DNA from: CAZUTK01 sp964623265
GTDB taxonomy: Bacteria > Electryoneota > B3-LCP
Reading direction: 5' to 3'
NCBI GenBank assembly: GCA_964623265.1
Contig: CAZUTK010000021.1
Span: forward strand, 1 to 39,112
Length of the DNA: 39,112 bases
Numbering within the stretch: the stretch's first letter is position 1; each line of letters opens with the position of its first letter. Shown piece after piece: positions 1 through 7,757 of this stretch. Under the pieces are notes generated by a model. It had not been told where the DNA came from, searched no databases, and saw only the letters and a list, made by a program, of their open reading frames with translations. The translations under genes and the position numbers were made by a program.

Positions 1-1
1 C

Positions 2-727
2 ATCGGAGGCGCCTGCGCTTTGATTTTGGAAGCGCATCCCGACTGGACGCCTATGCAGGTGAAGACCGCGTTGATGCAAACCGCATCCAATGCCGCTTCG
101 CCGAACAACGACTACGGCTGGGGGATCATTGACGTCATGGCTGCGATTCAGTACAATTTCCCGCCGGTGATCGTGCAGAAATACCCTCAATCGGATTCCC
201 TTGTGGTGCTGCAAGATTCGACGGCGAACTTCTGGGTCTACGCATATGATTCCCAAGGAGACAGCCTCACCTATCACTGGTGGGTGGATTCTGTGGAAGT
301 GACCGTCGGCGCGGATTCGCAATTCGTCTTTCAGTGGTTTCAGCCCGGCACTTCAACGGTGAAAGTGGTGGTCGAAGATCAGCGCCACGCGGCGGACAGC
401 ATATCCTGGTTCGTGGTAGTGGAACCCGCCGCCGGAATTCTGCCCGGATCCGCATCGGTGCCGCGGGCATGCACCCTGTCGCCGGCATTTCCCAATCCTT
501 TCAATGCGGAATCCGTCTTGCTCTTTGATCTGCCGGAACAGAGCCGCGTTGAGATGAACATCTACGATATCCGCGGTCGTCTGGTAAAGACGGAAGCGGC
601 GAGGGAAATTCCGGCGGGAAGCCATCGAATGACGGTCAGATTGGATGATTGCTCGGCGGGAGTCTATTTTCTTGAATTCAAAGCCGCGCGATTCAATGCT
701 TTCGTTAAATTGGTCTATTTGAAATAA
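2..727 (+). CDS. Secreted subtilisin-like (S8) serine peptidase, C-terminal part, with T9SS sorting domain
   Basis: The gene is cut by the window's left edge, and the frame is open from base 2. The first residues (IGGACALILEAHPDWTP, then VKTALMQTA and YGWGIIDVMAAI) are the conserved segment that follows the catalytic serine in S8 subtilases, so the Asp/His/Ser triad lies mostly outside the window. After it comes an Ig/PKD-like stretch (about residues 50-140). The last 80 residues form a type IX secretion sorting domain with the motif FPNPFN, then an IYDIRGRLVKT strand and a final VYFLEFKAARF strand. The protein is inferred to be exported across the outer membrane by the T9SS. It is the last gene of its transcript, because a strong hairpin lies 33 bases after the stop. 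The family assignment is firm; the substrate is unknown. Confidence 0.85.
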   Translation: MGGACALILEAHPDWTPMQVKTALMQTASNAASPNNDYGWGIIDVMAAIQYNFPPVIVQKYPQSDSLVVLQDSTANFWVYAYDSQGDSLTYHWWVDSVEVTVGADSQFVFQWFQPGTSTVKVVVEDQRHAADSISWFVVVEPAAGILPGSASVPRACTLSPAFPNPFNAESVLLFDLPEQSRVEMNIYDIRGRLVKTEAAREIPAGSHRMTVRLDDCSAGVYFLEFKAARFNAFVKLVYLK

Positions 728-760
728 CAGAGCAAGATCAGTATTTGCGTTGTTCTGATA

Positions 761-794
761 GAGAAACCGCCGCCTATAAAGGCGGCGGTTTCTC
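761..794. terminator. Perfect 14-bp hairpin between convergent genes, probable bidirectional terminator
   Basis: GAGAAACCGCCGCC (761-774) and its exact reverse complement (781-794) flank the loop TATAAA. The two arms carry A-rich and T-rich ends. The hairpin sits between a plus-strand stop at 727 and a minus-strand stop at 896, so it could stop transcription from both sides. The run of T after the stem is short, so intrinsic termination is likely but not certain. Confidence 0.75.
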
Positions 795-895
795 TACGAT
801 TTCGCAAGCATGCCTATTCCGATTCGTCCTCAACCGCTGAAAACGACTTCATTATGATCTGCAGCAGAGTCGAACGCAGTAACCGGCGGAAAGCA

Positions 896-1252
896 TCAGT
901 TTTTTCGCAACCCGGCTTGTAAAAGCAGATCGCCGATTTTGTTCGCCAGTTCGAAGGATGAGAGGTTGCTGCCTAAAATAGGCACCTTTTCGCTCTCAGC
1001 GCGCTCCAAGGTCTCCGCCGACGGTTCACGCCCGTTCGCCAGCAGCACCGCCCCCAGCTCTTTCAGCGATGCCACAGCGGCGATATTCGGATGAGTCTGA
1101 ATGGTGATCCATACTTCACCGGCGCGGGCGTTAGCCATAACATCCGAAAGCAAATCGCCGCAATATCCACCGGATATCAGTTTATCGAATTGTTCCTTGC
1201 AGCAGAAAGTGCGCAATTTCAATTCGGCTATTAATTGTTTGAGTTGCAGCAT
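896..1252 (-). CDS. DRTGG-domain protein of the sensory hydrogenase cassette
   Basis: This 118-residue protein has the DRTGG-type core: a GGYCGDLLSDVMANA segment, VWITIQTHPNIAAVASLKEL, then LLANGREP and VPILGSNLSSFELA. Small proteins of this kind recur in Firmicutes and Thermotogae next to hydrogenase-like Fe-S proteins and anti-sigma-type ATPases. They are thought to be ligand-binding regulatory modules, but their ligand is not known. It is the last gene of a four-gene minus-strand operon, 36 bases after the hydrogenase-like gene. No enzyme motif is visible. The family call is good; the function is inferred from context. Confidence 0.75.
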   Translation of the reverse strand: MLQLKQLIAELKLRTFCCKEQFDKLISGGYCGDLLSDVMANARAGEVWITIQTHPNIAAVASLKELGAVLLANGREPSAETLERAESEKVPILGSNLSSFELANKIGDLLLQAGLRKN

Positions 1253-1288
1253 GACAGCCTCAGAGTTTTCAGCTTGCAGCTTTTTCGT

Positions 1289-2566
1289 TTATGATGACTT
1301 CTCGATCGTAATTCCCAACCGCTTCAAGAGTTCTTCAAATCTCTCCGGAGTGTAATAGAAGACACAGTCCGACAAATCCGATCTGCCCAGCGAAATATCC
1401 TCCGCCAGTGAACGGCAATCCGGCGCACCGCAGATGCCGCAGTCCAGATGTGGCAGCTTCCGCATTGCTTCCTCTTTGATCTTGCGACGATCCAAGGCGT
1501 CTATCAGATTGCATTCCACAGCATTGGCGGATCTGGGGCGGATGCGTTCTTTCCGGATGAAGAAACCATCGTCGTACCATCTCCGGATTTCTTCAGAGCC
1601 TTTGATTTGCGGTTCGACGTTGCGCCGTTCATTCAGGATGATCTTGTGAAAAGCGAGGTAGTAATTCTCCACCGTCAGCGGTCCCCGGATGCAGCCGCCC
1701 CGGCAGCTCCAGGTCTCCACGTAATCTGTATTCTGCAGCTTGCCGGATTCGATATCCTCCAGCACCATAATGCTTTCATTGATGCCGGCAGCGGTGATCC
1801 AGAGTTCATCGCGCAGCATAATGCCTGTTCCGCCCAGACGCGCCCAACGGATACCCCGCCCAATGAAAGCCGGCCTCCTGGAAACGGGCGCAGTCTGATG
1901 GCTTAAAAAATCCGACATCGGGTTGTAAAGATCGCGGATGGCGATGGCGCCGTCCAGAAGACTGGGTTCGCTCCCAGAAAGCGCGGGAGTCATCGTCGGG
2001 CAGGGCGTCAGATAAACCGCTCTGAATGCGGCGTTCCTTGCATCTCCTGATTGTTCCATCTTCTGCTTCAGCAATTCCACGGCGACGACTTCCGGCCGTT
2101 TAATCGGAATCAGCTGATCGAGCAAAGAAGGGTACCGCAGCTGGATTAGTTTTACAATCGCGGGGCAGAAACTGGAAATCAAGGGCCTCGGACCGCGGTA
2201 TCGGCGGATGTATTCCCGAATCGCCCAGCTCACCATCTCGCAAGCCTGCGTGATATCCGCTACCTCGTGAAAACCGATCCGCGTCAGGGCGTCGAAGATG
2301 TCTTCCGGCGAGTATTCGCGCGGGAACTGCCCGAACAGCGTCGGCGATGGCACCGCCACGCGGTAGTCCATCTTTTGCAGTTCTGCGAAGGCATCTGTCT
2401 GAGGTACGATCGCCTCCTGCGGACAGACTTCCAGACAGCGTCCGCAATCCACACAGCGTTCTTCGATGATCGTCGCCTTGCCGCGGCGAATGCGGATCGC
2501 CTGCGTCGGGCAGATCCGCAGGCAGCGCATCTTGCCGTCGCAAAGTTCCGACAGAATCTTGATCAT
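1289..2566 (-). CDS. Sensory [FeFe]-hydrogenase-like iron-sulfur protein (HydS-type)
   Basis: The 425-residue reading begins at an ATG 23 bases after the upstream gene; a longer open frame reaches 2698 but would overlap that gene. Residues 9-48 form a two-cluster ferredoxin: C38, C41, C44, C48 is complete, whereas the other set reads C9, K12, C15, C19 with one Cys replaced by Lys. Residues about 70-310 are the hydrogenase large-subunit fold with degenerate H-cluster loops: SSFCP (C134), TPCPTM (C189) and SCRGGC (C288, C292). The four presumed [4Fe-4S] ligands remain, but the proton-transfer Cys before C134 is Phe and the L2 Lys is absent. A C-terminal [4Fe-4S] module follows (C376, C379, C384, C401; spacing 2-4-16). 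No PAS domain is present. It is probably a redox or H2 sensor rather than a catalytic hydrogenase. Confidence 0.82.
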   Translation of the reverse strand: MIKILSELCDGKMRCLRICPTQAIRIRRGKATIIEERCVDCGRCLEVCPQEAIVPQTDAFAELQKMDYRVAVPSPTLFGQFPREYSPEDIFDALTRIGFHEVADITQACEMVSWAIREYIRRYRGPRPLISSFCPAIVKLIQLRYPSLLDQLIPIKRPEVVAVELLKQKMEQSGDARNAAFRAVYLTPCPTMTPALSGSEPSLLDGAIAIRDLYNPMSDFLSHQTAPVSRRPAFIGRGIRWARLGGTGIMLRDELWITAAGINESIMVLEDIESGKLQNTDYVETWSCRGGCIRGPLTVENYYLAFHKIILNERRNVEPQIKGSEEIRRWYDDGFFIRKERIRPRSANAVECNLIDALDRRKIKEEAMRKLPHLDCGICGAPDCRSLAEDISLGRSDLSDCVFYYTPERFEELLKRLGITIEKSS

Positions 2567-2588
2567 AGCGTGAATGCCGGACGGGTCT

Positions 2589-3026
2589 TCAGTTCTGCTT
2601 GATGAGAATGTGCAAATTTGTCCCTTTGCCGACTTCGGATTCGATGCGAAATTCATCCGAATTGCGCTGGATGTTGGGCAATCCCATCCCAGCGCCAAAG
2701 CCGCGGGAACGCATATCCGCCGTCGCCGTGGAATAGCCTTCTTGCATCGCTAATTCGATATCCGGTATGCCGGGTCCTTCATCTTCGACGCGCAAAATGA
2801 TTTCTGCGGGAAAGATTTCGAGGGTGATGGTGCCGCGACGAGCATACATCACGACGTTCATCTCCGCTTCAAACGAGCAGATCGCCGCGCGGCGGATCGC
2901 TTCCGGTGGAACCGCCAGCTCTTTCAATAAGTCTTTGATCTTCGTGGAGACGCCCCCGGCTCCCAGATAGTTGCCACCGAGGATCGGATAGGTTTCCGTG
3001 AACAACGGCGAAGAGGTTCCACGCAT
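2589..3026 (-). CDS. Anti-sigma-factor-type histidine-kinase-like ATPase (HATPase_c)
   Basis: This is a GHKL-fold ATPase like RsbW/SpoIIAB. With the ATG at 3026 it has 145 residues. The N-box is E53-A-E-M-N57, the G1 box DEGPG is at 82-86 and the G2 box GFGAGMGL is at 109-116. The segment ELAMQEGYSTA is typical of the version found in hydrogenase-linked clusters. There is no dimerisation or phospho-acceptor domain, so it should act as an Ser/Thr kinase or a partner switch, not as a classical sensor kinase. The chosen start is 1 base from the upstream stop; an in-frame ATG at 3044 would overlap the upstream gene by 17 bases and is possible. The open frame extends to 3179, but the extra N-terminus looks unlike the family. 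Confidence 0.8.
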   Translation of the reverse strand: MRGTSSPLFTETYPILGGNYLGAGGVSTKIKDLLKELAVPPEAIRRAAICSFEAEMNVVMYARRGTITLEIFPAEIILRVEDEGPGIPDIELAMQEGYSTATADMRSRGFGAGMGLPNIQRNSDEFRIESEVGKGTNLHILIKQN

Positions 3027-3027
3027 T

Positions 3028-3450
3028 TTAGGATCGTTCCACATCCCCATCATCCAGGATGCCGATCTGATAAAGCCTTCCGCAGCATTCGAACATCCCC
3101 AATCGGGTGCACAGAAGCGGGATTCCGCGATCTTCCGCCTTTTGAATCGTGATGGAATCCGGTCTCTTGCCTCGGACATAGACGATTGCCTTCATTTCCG
3201 CCACATCGGCGGTATGCAGCGATTGCGCATTCGCCAACCCGGTTAAAAGCAGAGTCCCCGAACGAGAGAATGCTAATACATCACTCATCAGGTCCGCCGC
3301 ACCGGCAGTTTCGATGATCACCGTATCCAGAAGTCGCTCTCCGGCGAGGACTTCCGCTTCCAGCAGTTCGCCGATCCGCCGCAGCGGCCATCTCGCCGCA
3401 GGGGGCTTCTTGATGGCGGCATGCTTTGCTGATTGTTGATCGTAATCCAT
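3028..3450 (-). CDS. DRTGG-domain protein, first gene of the sensory hydrogenase cassette
   Basis: This 140-residue protein begins with a low-complexity basic N-terminus. Next come a RIGELLEAEVLAGERLL segment and the DRTGG-like core GAADLMSDVLAFSRSG, LLLTGLANAQSLHTADVAEM and AIVYVRGKRPD. It is a paralogue of the protein at 896-1252 but shares only the general pattern. It leads the operon, 46 bases downstream of a near-consensus promoter's -10 box. The start ATG at 3450 is preceded by a weak GGTG. The ligand and partner are unknown; co-occurrence with the ATPase and the hydrogenase-like protein suggests a shared signalling complex. Confidence 0.72.
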   Translation of the reverse strand: MDYDQQSAKHAAIKKPPAARWPLRRIGELLEAEVLAGERLLDTVIIETAGAADLMSDVLAFSRSGTLLLTGLANAQSLHTADVAEMKAIVYVRGKRPDSITIQKAEDRGIPLLCTRLGMFECCGRLYQIGILDDGDVERS

Positions 3451-3495
3451 ATGACACCGGAAGAATATGTGAATAATATATCAAATCGTGTTTGC

Positions 3496-3524
3496 AATAT
3501 AACGTAGCCGGCGCGTCTTGTCAA
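3496..3524 (-). promoter_or_regulatory. Sigma-70-type promoter of the sensory hydrogenase cassette
   Basis: On the minus strand TTGACA (3524-3519) and TATATT (3501-3496) are separated by exactly 17 bases. The -35 box is perfect and the -10 box matches 5 of 6. The predicted transcript start, near 3488, gives a leader of about 40 bases before the ATG at 3450. The rest of the 3451-3777 gap holds a weaker plus-strand promoter and no other gene. Confidence 0.75.
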
Positions 3525-3717
3525 GCGAATCAGTGCTTTTTTTCTGTCTTTCTGCACCGCTCGATCTTGCCACCGCTCGACTTGTTCGCGCTGGTTTCAG
3601 AATAATCGCGCGAAAAATAGCAAGTTTAAGAAGTTAATACCGTAACAATTAGTCTTTATTTTGCGAAATCCGTGCTGCTTTTCCTGTGTACAGCCTGCAA
3701 ACCAGAACAATTACCCC

Positions 3718-3746
3718 TTGCATTGCATAGTCCCGCCTTTTATATT
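3718..3746 (+). promoter_or_regulatory. Possible promoter of the UbiA-family gene
   Basis: TTGCAT (3718-3723) and TATATT (3741-3746) are 17 bases apart. The -10 box is good and the -35 box is weak (3 of 6). The leader to the ATG at 3778 would be about 25 bases and carries a Shine-Dalgarno-like GAGGGTGG just before the start. Confidence 0.45.
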
Positions 3747-3777
3747 TATCCGATGTAAGGATAATCCTGAGGGTGGC

Positions 3778-4644
3778 ATGATTTCCGCGTTGGTCGTTTC
3801 GATGCGACCCAAGCAATGGACGAAGAACCTCATCATATTCGCCGGATTGGTCTTCTCGCAGCACTTCTTCGATTTTGATTACCTGCGCGTCAGCATCTTT
3901 GCTTTTGCCGCTTTTTGCTTGGCCGCCAGCAGCGTATATCTCTTGAACGATTTAAGGGATCTCGAGCTGGATAAACAGCATCCGATCAAGAAAAACCGCC
4001 CCTTGCCCGCCGGAAGAGTCACACCGTCGCAGGTTCTGATATTCAGCATAATCCTCGCTCTCATCGCGCTGCCGATCGCTTTCTTTTTGCGCTTTTCATA
4101 TGGGCTGTTACTCTTGCTTTATTGGATCCTAATGCTCGCTTACTCCTTCAAACTGAAGCACGTGGTGATCGTAGATATTCTCATCATATCGGCTGGCTTC
4201 TTTCTGCGTGCCGTCGCCGGCGCAGTCGTCTTGGATGTGATGATTTCCCGCTGGCTCATCGCCTGCGCCATCTTCCTGTCGCTCTTTCTCATCCTCGCCA
4301 AGCGGCGCAGTGAGATTATTGAGCTGGGTGACGTCGCCGTCAATCACCGTGCCATTCTCGAGGAATACGGCGAGCGCTTTCTCGATCAGATGATCGCGGT
4401 GGTGACGGCATGCACAATCATCACATATGTGTTGTACACTCTGGATCCGGAGACAATTCAGAAATTCCATACTCACAATTTGATTCTGACCGTCCCTTGG
4501 GTGATCTATGGCATCTTCCGCTACCTATATCTCGTATATCAGCATAATCTGGGCGCCAGGCCCGAAATCGTGCTGCTGACCGACCGCCCGCTCTTGATCG
4601 CCATCGCTCTTTGGGCCGCCACCTCTATGGTGATCGTATATTAG
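3778..4644 (+). CDS. UbiA-family prenyltransferase, decaprenyl-phosphate phosphoribosyltransferase-like
   Basis: This is a 288-residue polytopic membrane protein of the UbiA superfamily. The prenyl-diphosphate/Mg2+ motif N57-D58-x2-D61-x3-D65 is followed by KKNRPLPAGR. An early RPKQWTKNLIIFAGL segment and a later KRRSEI loop are typical of enzymes that transfer 5-phosphoribosyl diphosphate to a polyprenyl phosphate. That reaction is the first step to decaprenyl-phosphoryl-arabinose or related ribose carriers. The ATG at 3778 is chosen because GAGGGTGG precedes it; the frame stays open upstream to 3661, but that part is not family-like. A DUF362 gene follows closely. The subfamily call rests on motif resemblance; another UbiA substrate is possible. 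Confidence 0.8.
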   Translation: MISALVVSMRPKQWTKNLIIFAGLVFSQHFFDFDYLRVSIFAFAAFCLAASSVYLLNDLRDLELDKQHPIKKNRPLPAGRVTPSQVLIFSIILALIALPIAFFLRFSYGLLLLLYWILMLAYSFKLKHVVIVDILIISAGFFLRAVAGAVVLDVMISRWLIACAIFLSLFLILAKRRSEIIELGDVAVNHRAILEEYGERFLDQMIAVVTACTIITYVLYTLDPETIQKFHTHNLILTVPWVIYGIFRYLYLVYQHNLGARPEIVLLTDRPLLIAIALWAATSMVIVY

Positions 4645-4687
4645 AATCAATTTGCACGGAAATTTAGCTTCAGAGGCGCAAAAAAAC

Positions 4688-5935
4688 TTGCCGAATCAGA
4701 ATTCGAAAGTCTTCGTTGCGCATCGCGATGGGATACCGGGTGATCCGAAATCTTCAGACGAAGCATCCTTGAAGGTCATTCAGGATTTGGTCTGCGATCT
4801 CTTCGACGCGGCGGATCTGGCGAAAGACATCCGCAACCGCTCGGTATTCGTGAAACCCAACTGGGTCCGTCCCAATCCGGACGCTCCCGGCGTTGCCACG
4901 ACCGATCCGCGTGTTCTCATCGCTGTGCTGCAAGCCTGCAAGGATGCTAGCGTTGCCAAACTGGGAGTCGGCGATAAACCCGGAATCGGATTATCCTGTC
5001 GCGGAGCCGAAAAGCTGCTGGGACTGACGCCTCGTTTCAACGCGCTGGGAGCGCAGTTTATCTATTTGGATGAATCGCCGGAGACTTGGCGGGACAATCC
5101 GCAGGGGCGCATTTGCCATTCCATTCCCGTGCCAGATGCGTTGATGGACTATGAGATCATTCTAAATCTCCCGAAACTGAAGCTTCATATGCACACCGGC
5201 GTCTCGCTGGGGATCAAGAATCTCTTCGGATTCGTGCCGGAACATTTTCGCATGAAGCATCACCGCGAAGATCTGCACCGTTTCCTGGTGGATTATCTCC
5301 ATCTCGTTCTACCAGCTTTTACCTTGATTGACGGCATCTGGGGGCTGGAAGGTCAGGCGCCGATCTGCGGCACGCCCGTGAAGGATTTTAACACCCTGAT
5401 CGCCTCGCGGGATATCGTGGCGGTGGATGCGGTCGGATGCCATTTGATGGGGGTCAATCCGCAGGAAATCACGATGATCCGAATGGCGCAGAAAGATGGC
5501 TTCGGCAGTAGCGATTTAAATAGAATCGAAGTGCAGGGCGCGGACCTATCCGCCATCCGACGCGCTTTCATCCGCCCCACGCTGTCTTCGCAGGATGCGT
5601 ATGCAGGCATAGACGTCTTGGTTCGGGGCGCATGTGTCGGCTGTCTATCCTCGCTTAGGCACGCCCTGGATCGGCTGCACGCCGCTGGAAAGCTGAAGGA
5701 AGATCCCCAGACGATCCTGCTCGGCATGCGCGACCAGAAGGAAAAACCGGATCTGCGCAGCAATCCCGGCACGTTATGGTGCTACGGCAACTGCTGTCTC
5801 GATCAATTCAGCCGATACTTCAAGGATTTTGACAATGCCCGCTGGTTGCAGGGCTGCCCGCCGCATTTTATGGAGTTCTACCGAGCTTACTGCCGGGAGA
5901 TGGGATTGGATCTTCCCGAACCCGAAAAAAGTTAA
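4688..5935 (+). CDS. DUF362-domain protein, putative iron-sulfur protein
   Basis: The protein is about 415 residues from the TTG at 4688, which has AGAGG 11 bases upstream; an in-frame TTG at 4652 is an alternative. The DUF362 core is clear: VFVKPNWVRP, TTDPRVLIAVLQA, ILNLPKLKLHMHTGVSLGIKNLFG, FTLIDGIWGLEGQAP and VAVDAVGCHLMGV. The C-terminal third has conserved-looking cysteines (GACVGCL, WCYGNCC, QGCPPH) that could hold an Fe-S cluster. Many DUF362 proteins carry a separate ferredoxin domain; this one does not. The biochemical role of the family is unknown. It lies 43 bases downstream of the UbiA-family gene on the same strand and is probably co-transcribed. Confidence 0.75.
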   Translation: MPNQNSKVFVAHRDGIPGDPKSSDEASLKVIQDLVCDLFDAADLAKDIRNRSVFVKPNWVRPNPDAPGVATTDPRVLIAVLQACKDASVAKLGVGDKPGIGLSCRGAEKLLGLTPRFNALGAQFIYLDESPETWRDNPQGRICHSIPVPDALMDYEIILNLPKLKLHMHTGVSLGIKNLFGFVPEHFRMKHHREDLHRFLVDYLHLVLPAFTLIDGIWGLEGQAPICGTPVKDFNTLIASRDIVAVDAVGCHLMGVNPQEITMIRMAQKDGFGSSDLNRIEVQGADLSAIRRAFIRPTLSSQDAYAGIDVLVRGACVGCLSSLRHALDRLHAAGKLKEDPQTILLGMRDQKEKPDLRSNPGTLWCYGNCCLDQFSRYFKDFDNARWLQGCPPHFMEFYRAYCREMGLDLPEPEKS

Positions 5936-5972
5936 AAGCAAAAAGTCCAATTCTCACCGATCTGTAACCCCG

Positions 5973-7514
5973 ATGTTTTTTCCATTCCATCGCACTTCCG
6001 CGTCGGCTGTGACCTCCGCGGATTTCCATTTTTTTGTAAATCACTTGTCACTGCTTTTCGCGTTGTTGGTCATCGCTGCGCCCGGGCGCGCGACCACCTG
6101 GTACGTCAGTGCCGGATCGCAGGGAGGAGATGGTTCCTATGCACGACCTTTCTCTTCGATACAGCCCGGCGTAGATGTGGCGATGCCGGGAGATACCGTG
6201 CTGGTGCGGCGGGGCGTTTATTTTGAAACGGTGAAAACCGTTCGTTCCGGTGTGGACAGCACCAATGGGATGATCTATTACATTTACATCATCGCCGCCG
6301 GCGATGGTCCCGCCGTGGTAAAGGCGCAGGAAAATTTCGGCTTTTTCATTGACCGCGGCCATGACTTCATCTGGATTGAAGGCTTTTACATCACGAACGG
6401 ATATTCTCTGACGACGGCGCACGGATCCGGAATCAGGACGTTCGGAAGTTACGGCGTATTTATTGAAAATCGCATCTACGACAACGACGCGGGATTCTTT
6501 TCGGAAGGCTTGGGGCAATCGGACGAATCCACCAATAATCGTGGCAATTATTTCGCTTATAACATCGTCAGCCATTCCGGCGAATCCGCCGTCCGGCTGA
6601 AGCATTCTTCCGAAAATGAAATCGCCTTCAATTTAATCTATCACAACGGCTACCGCTTGGAACCGACCGGAGCGATCGTCTACTACTGCGGGCTGAACAA
6701 TCGAATCATCAATAATACGTTCTGGGACAACGCCGGCGCAGCCGTCGCCGCCTATGACGGAACGAATTCAGAAGATTGCATAGCCGCCACCGGCGCCGAT
6801 GTGCGGGATAATATCTTCGCCCGCCCCGATTCCGGCTTGCTGCTGAGTGTAGACAGCCATATGATCGCGGATTCAACCGGCCGCTACGCCTTCAATCTGT
6901 TCTGGTGTCCGGATTCGGCGGCGAAGATGGTGCGCTGGGGCGCGGATGAATTCGGACAGGGAGGGTCATTTTTAACACTATCGGAGTTTATCGAAGTTGC
7001 GATGAATCTCAATCCGGCGAGCGGTCAGGGGTCTTTTTGGGCTGATCCGCAGTTTTATCAGCCTGAGGAGAATGTTTATGATCTACTCCTAACCAGTCCG
7101 GCGGTGGATGCGGGTTCTGTGACGGCGGTGGAAGCCAAAGCCGAAGCGGTCACTGCGCTGATTTCGCAGGATCCGGATGTGGGGCGCGTAGACCTCGGCT
7201 ATCACCATAAACCAATGACTTTCGCGGTGAATCCCGATGTGAATGTTCCCGATGAATTCGTCCTTTATCCCAATCCTTATTCCGGCGTCGGCGGTCTGAA
7301 ATTCGAACTCCCCAATTCGCCTTATCCGCGAAAAATCGCGGGAGAAGTGTACAATATCAGAGGTCAGCGGGTAGCGGGGTTCCGCATCCCGGATGATCCG
7401 CTGAATCAGTTCCTCATCAACTGGGATGCGCTGAACCTGGCGGATGGTTGCTATTTTTTAACGATCCTCATCAACGGAAAGCCGCACCGCAGCAGGATCG
7501 TCATTCTGAAATAA
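5973..7514 (+). CDS. Secreted right-handed beta-helix protein with T9SS sorting domain
   Basis: The protein is 513 residues from the ATG at 5973; the frame is open from 5829, but that would overlap the DUF362 gene. A hydrophobic export signal lies near residues 22-37 and ends around APGRA. Next comes the opening WYVSAGSQGGDGSYARPFSSIQ, typical of DUF1565/pectate-lyase-like beta helices. Repeated helix rungs follow (GVFIENRIYDND, NYFAYNIVSHSG, NEIAFNLIYHNG, NRIINNTFWDN). The last 80 residues hold a T9SS type A sorting domain with YPNPYS and VYNIRGQRV. No catalytic motif of a polysaccharide lyase or glycosidase could be named. It is likely an exported or surface protein that may bind or cleave glycans. 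No good ribosome site precedes the ATG. Confidence 0.75.
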   Translation: MFFPFHRTSASAVTSADFHFFVNHLSLLFALLVIAAPGRATTWYVSAGSQGGDGSYARPFSSIQPGVDVAMPGDTVLVRRGVYFETVKTVRSGVDSTNGMIYYIYIIAAGDGPAVVKAQENFGFFIDRGHDFIWIEGFYITNGYSLTTAHGSGIRTFGSYGVFIENRIYDNDAGFFSEGLGQSDESTNNRGNYFAYNIVSHSGESAVRLKHSSENEIAFNLIYHNGYRLEPTGAIVYYCGLNNRIINNTFWDNAGAAVAAYDGTNSEDCIAATGADVRDNIFARPDSGLLLSVDSHMIADSTGRYAFNLFWCPDSAAKMVRWGADEFGQGGSFLTLSEFIEVAMNLNPASGQGSFWADPQFYQPEENVYDLLLTSPAVDAGSVTAVEAKAEAVTALISQDPDVGRVDLGYHHKPMTFAVNPDVNVPDEFVLYPNPYSGVGGLKFELPNSPYPRKIAGEVYNIRGQRVAGFRIPDDPLNQFLINWDALNLADGCYFLTILINGKPHRSRIVILK

Positions 7515-7528
7515 AGTCATCGAACACC

Positions 7529-7557
7529 TTGACATCTGCAATAGATTTATTTATATT
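7529..7557 (+). promoter_or_regulatory. Sigma-70-type promoter of the riboflavin operon
   Basis: TTGACA (7529-7534) and TATATT (7552-7557) are separated by 17 bases. The predicted start, around 7564, coincides with the first base of the FMN riboswitch, which supports both calls. The two boxes are identical to those of the promoter at 3496-3524. Confidence 0.85.
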
Positions 7558-7564
7558 TAACAAA

Positions 7565-7686
7565 GTCGTCTACGGGGCGGGGTGGAAATCCCCACCGGCG
7601 GTGACAGCCCGCGACTCCGCCGCAAGGCGGACTGAATCGGTGAAATTCCGATGCCGACGGTTACAGTCCGGATGGGAGCAGACGGC
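7565..7686 (+). promoter_or_regulatory. FMN riboswitch (RFN element)
   Basis: The conserved RFN blocks appear in order: GGGGCGGGGTGGAAATCCCC, ACCGGCGGTGACAGCCCGCGA, a variable hairpin CTCCGCCGCAAGGCGGA, then TCGGTGAAATTCCGATGCCGAC, GGTTACAGTCCGGATGGGAGCAGA. The closing helix pairs GTCGTCT (7565-7571) with AGACGGC (7680-7686) using G-U pairs. It binds flavin mononucleotide in the nascent RNA. A terminator hairpin 34 bases further on indicates control by premature termination when FMN is plentiful. Confidence 0.96.
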
Positions 7687-7720
7687 AAAGCCGGATTACT
7701 CTGGAATAAAATCAGTACGC

Positions 7721-7746
7721 CCCGAAGGACACCTTCGGGTTTTTTT
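7721..7746 (+). terminator. Attenuator terminator of the FMN riboswitch
   Basis: CCCGAAGG (7721-7728) pairs perfectly with CCTTCGGG (7732-7739) around the loop ACA, followed by seven T (7740-7746). This is a textbook intrinsic terminator, ending 11 bases before the ribD start. FMN-bound riboswitch is expected to favour it. Confidence 0.92.
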
Positions 7747-7757
7747 GTGAGTAACAC

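Noticed and set aside
2567..2698. 44-residue N-terminal extension of the hydrogenase-like protein
   Set aside because: It overlaps the anti-sigma-type ATPase gene; the ferredoxin domain starts right after the internal ATG at 2566.
7448..7750. 100-residue open frame through the ribD leader
   Set aside because: It covers the FMN riboswitch and terminator, so the bases are constrained by RNA structure; no protein similarity or ribosome site.
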